A stretch of DNA of 64,000 nucleotides from Ampelocalamus luodianensis (Eukaryota > Streptophyta > Magnoliopsida > Poales > Poaceae): contig CM070633.1 in assembly GCA_036346255.1 (NCBI GenBank), positions 248,001-312,000 on the forward strand, in the 5' to 3' direction. Under the pieces are notes generated by a model. The model was not told the origin of the DNA and ran no database searches. It was given only the letters and a program-made list of their open reading frames with translations. The position numbers and the translations under genes were made by a program. Below, one piece after another: positions 56,951 to 64,000 of this stretch. How positions within the stretch are numbered: position 1 is the stretch's first letter; each line of letters begins with the position of its first letter.

Positions 56951-58291
56951 AGGCTAGAAGCAGGGTTACATGGACGCATGGCTCCAAAACAGTCGGTGCA
57001 ATCTGCCAACATGCACAGGAAAACGTCGGTATCACTCCATCCAATTCCGATTTTTTTTTAAAATAATATTAATTTAAAAGATAATTACAAAAAATAGTAA
57101 AAAAATAGACCACGGTCGTCATTTAGAATAGCAAAATTTTCATGCCGCCATTCCAATCGGCGACAGTATCCCTGTCGCCAATTGAAACAATGAGGAGAGA
57201 TTCCTGTCGCTAATTGACCTGGCGACAGGACAATTTTGCTAGTTCAATTGGGGATAGGATACTGTTACCAGTTCAATTGGCGATAAGGATATTGTCGCCA
57301 ATTGGAATGATGATAGGGTCCTATTTTTTTTTAAAAAATTTATGTGTAGAGAATTCAGTCTAAAGATTTAGTATATTTCACAAAGTTTTTTTGGTAATAC
57401 CTTGAAGTGTGTGTAGTTCGGAATCCGAAATTAGAGAATATAACGAAAACACAAGTTCGACGGTACAATGATACAAATATCCCTCTTCGGAGCGAAATAA
57501 AAAAAATTGGGTTTAGGGTTGTCATGCGTGCTATTGTCCCAATTGTATTGTTTATGGAACCGATTCCTTCAGAAAAAGATTACGCAATATTTAATAGTCA
57601 AAATATTTAGGAAAAGATATTTAAGTTTGAAAGACTTCATAATTTAATTGCGAACTACATGACACGCTGGGTTTAGTTACGTACATTAGAAACGCCAACA
57701 TACACGAATCAACAAACCAAAATACACCTACGATACATGTGCTCATATTTGGAATCCAAAAAAAGGTTGATTGGAACGAAATCGATTAGTCCCGGCGGCC
57801 CATCGGTCCCTTCCCCTAACTATAGACTGCCCGAGGCGGCGGCCAGTCTCGAAGTCAGCCATGTTTTGCAAGACATATAGGATGATTGAATGATGTTAGG
57901 ATAGCACAACGCAGGGCCAAATTAATAATCATGATGCAAACTGAACATAAATTACCTCTTCGATCCGGATTGCGCCCGGGCGACGGGGAGCGCTAGGATG
58001 CCCGCCGGTCTCACTAGCAGGAGTATTCCCCTTGTGCGTTGTGCGCTCGGCCTGGCCGTACTCAGTTTCCTATTCGAGGGTCCTCCACCACCACCCTGCT
58101 TTCCTGGGCCCCTTCGGTGCCTTTCAGTAGGGTCGGGTATGTAAGATTTTCAGTGTTTGAAGGTCTCAGCTCGCATCGCATAGTTCAACATATACTTCTG
58201 CTCGATGAACGCCCTATCGTACATGTCCAGGCCGTCAATCTATTGGAAGAAGTTGCATCGCATCTCCTACTGCCATTAGGCGTGGATGTAG

Positions 58292-58657
58292 TTAGGGATT
58301 TGTGGAATGGAACGTAAGATATGAAAAATCTATGTGTGTGCAAGATTCGCTTACGAGGACATTCTCATATGTGTAATACACCCGAGCGGCCGTCGTCGGG
58401 TGTGTGGACTGGATAATCTTAGTAGGTTCTTTGCACACACATTGCATCTGTGGGAACTCCGGTGGTACTAGAGCATCCTTCATAGAACAATTCAGGTAGT
58501 GTTTAGCCCTCTCGGCAAGCCACTTACGTTTCTGCAGCATCTTCGCGTAGAAGTTCGCCAACGAGTCCGACATCTCCTTCCTCTCTGTTGTGTGAACCAA
58601 GCTTTGGGAAAGTGTTGGGTGTAGTAGTGTAGTGTTCTCCTCCAGCTCTCTTCTCAT
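58292..58657 (-). pseudogene. zf-GRF-like transposon protein, copy 2
   Basis: Slightly longer open frame than copy 1, starting MRRELEENTTLLHPTLSQSL and then matching it through ALVPPEFPQMQCVCKEPTK and STHPTTAARVYYTYENVLVS. The TAG that replaces the Trp codon of FFQWIDG in the next exon (about 58240) is also present here, so it predates the duplication. Confidence 0.6.
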
Positions 58658-58689
58658 CTAGTTTTATTTTTCCTCCTTTTATAGGGGGT

Positions 58690-59145
58690 CTTTTCGGTTT
58701 AAAAATGTGGCGTGGCGGAGTGTGGTCTTTTCGGTCTGAAAGATGGCGTTGCAGGGTGTTGTCATCTCGGTATGCAAAAGTGGTAGTGTGTGGCATGTCG
58801 TTGTGCGTTCTTTTTGGTCTGAAAAGGTGACATGTCAGAGTGTAGTCTTTTCGGTCCGAAAAGGTAGCGTCATAGTGTGTCGTCATCTTGGTCTGCAAAA
58901 GTGGCAGCGTGTAGCGTGACAGAGTGTGGGTTTTTTGGTCTTAAAAGGTGGCACAGGGGAGTGTGGTATTTTCGGTCTGAAAAGGTAGTGTCGCAGTGTG
59001 CTATCATCTCGGTTCGCAAAAGTGGCAGTCTGTGGCATGATCGGGTGCAGTCTTCAAGGTTGAAAAGGTGGGCTGCTAGAGTGCGGTCTGAAACGGTAGC
59101 GTCACAGTGTGCGGCCATCTCGCTCTGCAATAGTGGGGTGTAAAG
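58690..59145. repeat. Minisatellite in duplication copy 2
   Basis: Second copy of the array at 56490-56950, with the same unit order. It differs from copy 1 only by single-base changes and a one-base deletion (AAGGTTGAAAAGG at about 59056). Confidence 0.85.
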
Positions 59146-59299
59146 GCTAGAAGCAGGGTTACATGGGGTGTCGTGATGCTGACTCCTCACATGGTTACCT
59201 GTAGACACAAGAACAAATAGTATTGAAACACGAGACTAGCATAATATAAATTGTACATAAGTTAATTTTTGCACGACATGATTGATATTTACAACAAAT

Positions 59300-61077
59300 A
59301 TCTACTTGCAGGCCCTCTTAGGGCATACCCCACGTGTGGCCCATGCCCTCGCCCGATGCGGCTACACTCTGGTGCGAGTACATCAATGGCTCTGGCGGCC
59401 GACGTACCCTACCGACGCGAGTAGCCTGAGGGGGTGTCGCAAGAGGGTGCTGCGTCAGCTGGCTTGGTCCAGGCATACCGTGCAGTTGTGAAACCCCCAC
59501 GGAGACCTGGCTGCTCCCGCCATGTGAAGGCCCATCACCACCCCTGGTCGAAGTTGAAGTCCTGGAGCGTGACTCCTCGTGCAACGCCACCTCCTTGTCC
59601 CAAAGCGGTGTACGACCTATGAAACATTACGTTATGCATGTAAATATGACAAAAACGATGAAATAGTATGTTATGCATGCAAACAAGATAGTCACACGTC
59701 GTCACACGAAGGCAGAGGACAACTCCGCGTACTCCTACCCCATGTACGGGTGGAACTCAAGACTTGTCAGAGAAAATTGCTATTAGTAACTAGTGGAGTT
59801 CGAAATAAACAACCAAATGTGAGTGTTTCATGTTGATCTGCGAACTATGCTAGGGTACTCCCAGCACGGTACCACGAGGACTTGCCTGCCATGTCCGAGT
59901 GAGGAGTCCTAGGGCATGACGCACTGTGGCTCAGCCCCCATCCATGCACAGGTGGGTCCACCAGCTCCCACGTCCTACGGCAAAACACAATCTGGATCCC
60001 TCGTCTCGTCTTCTCGATGAACTAGTCCATGTCCGCTCTGATCTCTTGTGCCGTCATACTGAAGTGCTCCCAGGCGTCATACGACACACGGAGGTCGTCA
60101 ACTCATGCATCTCCCATTGCAGATCGACATGTACACATAATTAACAAGTTAGAAACAGAAAACATGTGAAGCAAATAAGAAGTATGGACTATTCAATACG
60201 TACCACGCGATGGAATGCAGAGTCTGACTGGGTGGGGTACATGTCAGACATCGCAACCTCAAGTCGTGGTGGGTTGTCCACGACCTTGATGCAGCGAACC
60301 TTTGTCCGATTGGAGTACCACTCGTGTACTCCTCGTACATCTCGGGGTCGTAGGGAGCATCCTCCTGGACAATGTCCTCCAAGGCATGGAGCCAGCCTTA
60401 AACCCAAGGAACATCCTGTCTGCTCAGGAAGTCGTAGCAGGTACTCCCTTCCTAGTGTACCTGTGGAAGGCAAAATGATTGTTTCATAAGTACGTAAGGC
60501 AAATGGTATGACATAAATAAATATGAACTTACACATGGACGTTTGGCACCAACCGCTACCCCTAGGGGACTGGGACCTCCTATCGCAAACCGAACTTGGT
60601 GCATCACCCGGTGCACGTGGTACTCCTCCACGAAGACATTGTGCACCAAGCTCCTTCGCATGTACTAGTATGCGTGGTCTCACGTGCATAGGCTCGATAG
60701 GCCTCGGGGTGCGCGTGTGCACACCCTATTAGGAGTGTATAGTGTCCAGATGACATGGTCATCCATCAACTGATCGAACATCACAACGTAATCTAAGAGG
60801 ACGCGTGCGTAGTGATCGGACTGAAGGTGACCTATGGAATAGAACAATAGAAACTTAGCATAAGAAATTGAATTACATTACGAAAAAGAATAATTGTTCA
60901 GAAAACTTACTTGTCGGTGACACCACACCGTACCCATGGTCGGCCGGTCCACATCGTCATTAGCGACGTACATGGCGACGGTGTAGGTTCCTAGGTCAAG
61001 CTGTGGTCGTCCGATTTGGAAACGCTCAAAGGACCACAACTGAAGAAACAGCGGACATCTGGAGAGGATAGAGCTAC
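59300..61077 (-). pseudogene. Plant-mobile-domain (PMD) transposase-like gene, 3' part, cut by an LTR
   Basis: Reading right to left from the LTR: CPLFLQLWSFERFQIGRPQL then TYTVAMYVANDDVDRPTMGT (61080-60910), the typical end of the PMD core. Next come an exon with FDQLMDDHVIWTLYTP (60780-60720), PRPIEPMHVRPRILVHAKEL (60700-60660) and a region with PYDPEMYEEY then HEWYSNRTKVRCIKVVDNPP (60370-60260). The tail is Ser/Gly/Pro-rich (MALHEESRSRTSTSTRGGDG to GRVRRPPEPL, 59590-59360). Frames shift between pieces and the 5' half is separated by the LTR at 61078. It probably forms one old element with the zf-GRF exons in the duplication. Confidence 0.65.
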
Positions 61078-64000
61078 TGTCGGGACCCAGAATTACGATC
61101 CTGGAACCCTCTGTGTATACTGCACTAGTCCAGGATCACGCTAGTGCACACAGGGTTAACATAGGTAAATATCGATCAACACAAACGATAAATAAAGTAA
61201 ACAATTAATTTGAATAACAAATAAGGGTTTTGACCTTATGGTCGAGTTTACACTTATCAAGCCACGCAGGGCTAACAGGAAATAAACAGCAGCGGAACGG
61301 AAAACTCCAGCGCAGATCCCACCAATTCACCACAGGCAACCGACTGGGATCCAGACCTTAATGAACGATCAGCCTTCAGCGAACTCCCCTCAGCGGCGTG
61401 AGACTCCTCCTCTTACAGAGGTTTGGACGCAAGTTTTACAACAAGCGTGAGTACACAACCGTACTCGCAAATCATACCACAGAATGCAATGTATAGATGC
61501 AGGCTTATTCCAAAGAAAAAGGCTTCTGTGGTTATTTTGCAGAAATACAACATTTGCAATTGAATACGAATAATAGATTGAAAGCATACTTCAAAACAAG
61601 TAGACAGTATTAATTTAACAGTTGTTTCCACAAAGACACACAGCTAAACAGGTTATTTCACATAGCCATATGATTGAGGTCACACAGCTCCCATCCCAAC
61701 ATTTTATGAAAACTACCCCTCGTGTGAAATCCCCGAGCATGTCCATGGCCATGACGCGCTATTGAATAGATTGATTTAACACTCTGCAGAGGTTGTACAC
61801 TTTACCCACAAGATACAACTAGTGTAGCAAGCACCAATCGTAACAAAACAGTTGGAAACTTCATCTCAAACATTGACATTCCCGTGTGTTACAAACCGTT
61901 ATACCAGCTCACATAGAATTGGTATAACACACCGTGGGACGAGAGAAGACGAATCGTCGTGATGCAACCACCAAGTAGTCACCTCCTCCACCTGTCATAC
62001 TGCCTAACCTATCCACACGAACATCAATGCCGAGAATCCATAACTTACTAAGTTAGGACCGTCCCATACCGGGCATGTGGTCGCTGATGAAGGCTCGATT
62101 CAATGGCGCACAAAGTTAAGTCCTTAATTGACCAAGGCAAGACTTCCATGTTCTAACTAAGTCACAAAGATTATCATTCCCATCACATAGACCACCATGT
62201 CACACAGTCTCCACCACTTGTCTCAGTATAAATCCTTTGCCACCCAGTTGGTTTTAGTGCAACACATGCCATCACGAAGTAATAACATACAGCACACAAT
62301 TTTACACAAAGTTCCATAGTCATAGTTCATATTTGCAACTTTCATGAGATGTGAGACTCGTAGCATGGCTAAGCAATTGTACTCGCATCTAACCAACCCA
62401 CGTTGGTGCTATAATATTACCAACTAATAACCAATCTAGGGTGACAAGGAATTATGACATACAAGGCCAAAGTGTGATAGCAATTTGGATAATAACTATG
62501 CCTAAAGCATTTAAATAAATAATTAAAGTAGAATGCATTAATTTAACACAAAGTAATTTGAAAACTGGGTTCAAGATGATCAAAGGTATGACTTGCCTTG
62601 GAAAAGGTCTATGTACTGGTCTTGATCTTGGGGTGCTCCTTCTTCCACAAAATTTCCGACGAATCGCGTCTACTATAAACGAAACAAAACAAACAAAACA
62701 AATAAATAACAGAGGCAAAACAAGCTCCAAAAATTAAATAAAACTCTTAGATAAATAGAGCTTGAATTTAGACAAATTTAAAAATTTGAATGGGCTCAAT
62801 CGGAGTTAGGATGCAAAAGTTATGAGCTTTGGAAGATTGGAAATCTAAAAGAAACCTAATTTGGATTTTTGGATTTTCCCGAATTATTTCTCTAAAGAAA
62901 AATCGAATAATGCGCAATGATGATGTCGCGAGATTTCGGAAAAGAAATAATAAAGAAATCTCGACATGTGGGACCCACATGTCGGAGGCTAGGCTCACGG
63001 TGGACTAGGTCCACGAGCCTCTGCTCTGGAACTGGTGGGTTGCTGCGTGTGCACCACGTGGCTGCCACGTAGGCGCCACGCAAGCACGAGGCGAGGTGGC
63101 GTGACACGCGGACGGTCAGTCGGCCGGCGGCGATGCTCGACAACCGTGTAGCGGCGCGCAGCGGCGCTCGGCTGGACCGGGTGGTACGAGAAGGTAGCTC
63201 GCTAATGCAAAGCGAGATGCACTCACGGAGCGGAGGAGGCTCGAGAGTGGCCGGCGGCGGAGGCGGCGGAGGGTCACGGGTTTTGTCGGACGGGGCAATT
63301 GGCGGCTCCGTGAAGTGGATGACACGAGAACTAGCCGAGCTATTGCAAAGCGGAGGTGCGACGATGAGGTCCGGCGATGCGGCGGGCAAGGAGCTCACCG
63401 AGTCCTGCGGTGAAAACCTAAAATCGGTGAGGTGGCGGCGCGAGGGCTCTCGGGCGGCCCAGGGTTGGGCTTACAGTCTTTGGTGATCGGGCGATCCTCG
63501 GGGCTTTATAGGGGTTGGGAGGGCTAGGGTGGCGTCGCGCGGTGAAACCAGAGAAGAGTCAAAGCGGCTCGAGATAGATTTCCGATTTTGAACAAGATTC
63601 GGATATGATTTCACCGGCAATAGGTGCGGTTGAGATGGGGATAAGATTTGACACGTTTTCTAGAAAGATTTTATTTGGAAACGTGTTTTGTCGACGAGCT
63701 CGAGCTCACCATCAATGGTGGCGACTTCGGGCGCGGCGCGAGGAAGAAGCGGTGCGAGGAAGATGACGCATGATGGCGGACCCACTGTCAGCGAGGCGGA
63801 GGCCTTGTGCGGAAAGGCTGAAGCATGAGGCTGGGCTGAGTGGTGGCGGGAATAGGGTTGGGCCGGGAAGATTAGGCCTGAGAGGATTTTGAGATTTATA
63901 AATAGGTTTTCTAATTTAGAAAATACCAGAAATTCAAATGGGCAATAGAAAATAGCAAATGAACTCAGAAAAATTCTAGAAAAATCTAGAAAATATATCT
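61078..64000 (-). mobile_element. Long LTR (second copy of the 35.5-kb family), truncated by the window end
   Basis: Starts TGTCGGGACCCAGAATTACG, the exact inverse of the end of the 35502-38660 LTR, and matches that element in reverse orientation throughout. The last bases correspond to position 35689 of the other copy, so about 187 bp remain beyond the window and the LTR should end near 64187. The left flank is GCTAC (61073-61077); the matching duplicate can only be looked for beyond 64000. A TATAAA (63505-63510, minus), the palindromic core (61740-61805) and the TACACAACCGTACTCG hairpin (61455-61471) are present. Whether it is solo or the 3' LTR of a full element is open. Confidence 0.9.
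63505..63510 (-). promoter_or_regulatory. Candidate TATA box of the right-end LTR
   Basis: TATAAA on the minus strand in the context CCCTATAAAGCCCCGAGG, at the same place in the LTR as in the copy at 35.5 kb. Confidence 0.5.

Larger units (their letters stand above)
54773..56973 (-). repeat. Tandem duplication, copy 1 (2.2-kb unit of a PMD/GRF transposon)
   Basis: The unit starts GACGCATGGCTCCAAAACAG and ends GAAGCAGGGTTACATGG. The next copy starts immediately, giving a period of 2200 bp. In order it contains the MULE-type AATAATATTAATTT terminus and CGCCATTCCAATCGGCGACA motifs (54850-55145), an AT-rich plus-strand frame fragment (55200-55420), the zf-GRF exon and its following exon on the minus strand (55.75-56.41 kb), and a ~80-bp-period minisatellite (56490-56950). 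Identity with copy 2 is very high. Confidence 0.92.
56974..59166 (-). repeat. Tandem duplication, copy 2
   Basis: Same content and order as copy 1, with scattered point differences and a few single-base indels; length about 2193 bp. After its final TTACATGG the sequence continues into GGTGTCGTGATGCTGACTCC, the unduplicated remainder of the plant-mobile-domain element. This shows that the original unit is attached on this side. Confidence 0.92.

Noticed and set aside
61078..64000. Possible complete retrotransposon continuing beyond the window
   Set aside because: Only LTR sequence is visible. A full element cannot be claimed without the sequence after 64000.
1..64000. tRNA, rRNA or known structured ncRNA genes
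   Set aside because: No cloverleaf, rRNA or snoRNA-type sequence was recognised by eye; the only tRNA-related match is the primer binding site of the SMART element.

Overview
The window is nuclear DNA of a grass (Poaceae). The evidence is intron-rich genes with GT-AG junctions, GC-rich first exons, proteins that look like grass orthologues, and a dense grass-type set of transposable elements: long-LTR solo elements, copia remnants, Mutator-like elements, a mariner-like element, a LINE and a SMART miniature LTR element. All gene models below were built by hand from splice signals and reading frame. The species cannot be fixed from the sequence.

The left third (about 2.8-26.9 kb) is the gene-bearing part. 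It holds a tau-class glutathione transferase fragment (2.8 kb), a seven-exon DUF155/RETARDED ROOT GROWTH-like gene (4.3-8.6 kb), a 3'-half ascorbate peroxidase pseudogene (10.3-11.0 kb) and an eleven-exon arogenate/prephenate dehydratase gene (12.2-14.5 kb). It also holds a four-exon Golgi nucleotide-sugar/TPT-type transporter (16.1-18.2 kb), a decayed Mutator-like element (19-22.9 kb) and a minus-strand PWWP-domain gene (25.0-26.7 kb). The active-looking genes have unrelated jobs (mitochondria, plastid phenylalanine synthesis, Golgi sugar-nucleotide transport, chromatin reading), so this is ordinary eukaryotic gene order and not a functional cluster.

From 27 to 48 kb the DNA is nested transposons. 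A minus-strand FAR1/MULE transposase is split by a 3.17-kb solo LTR. A 3.2-kb solo LTR is split by another 3.16-kb solo LTR. A 3.3-kb solo LTR is split by a 4.2-kb copia element. Each of these five insertions is bounded by a perfect 5-bp target-site duplication read directly from the sequence. From 48 to 53 kb come an LTR-like fragment, a dead mariner-like transposase, a LINE zf-RVT tail and a decayed copia reverse transcriptase.

A single intact regulatory gene, an LBD (LOB-domain) transcription factor on the minus strand (53.5-54.1 kb), lies among this debris. To its right is an exact tandem duplication of about 2.2 kb (54.8-59.2 kb) inside a plant-mobile-domain/zf-GRF transposon, whose remaining exons run to 61.08 kb. 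There another long LTR is inserted in opposite orientation to the copy at 35.5-38.7 kb, and it runs off the window end. I found no convincing undescribed biological system. The best leads are a conserved triple-palindrome core shared by all five long LTRs from at least two families, a homopolymer frameshift in the PWWP gene, and the intact LBD gene in a repeat-rich setting.
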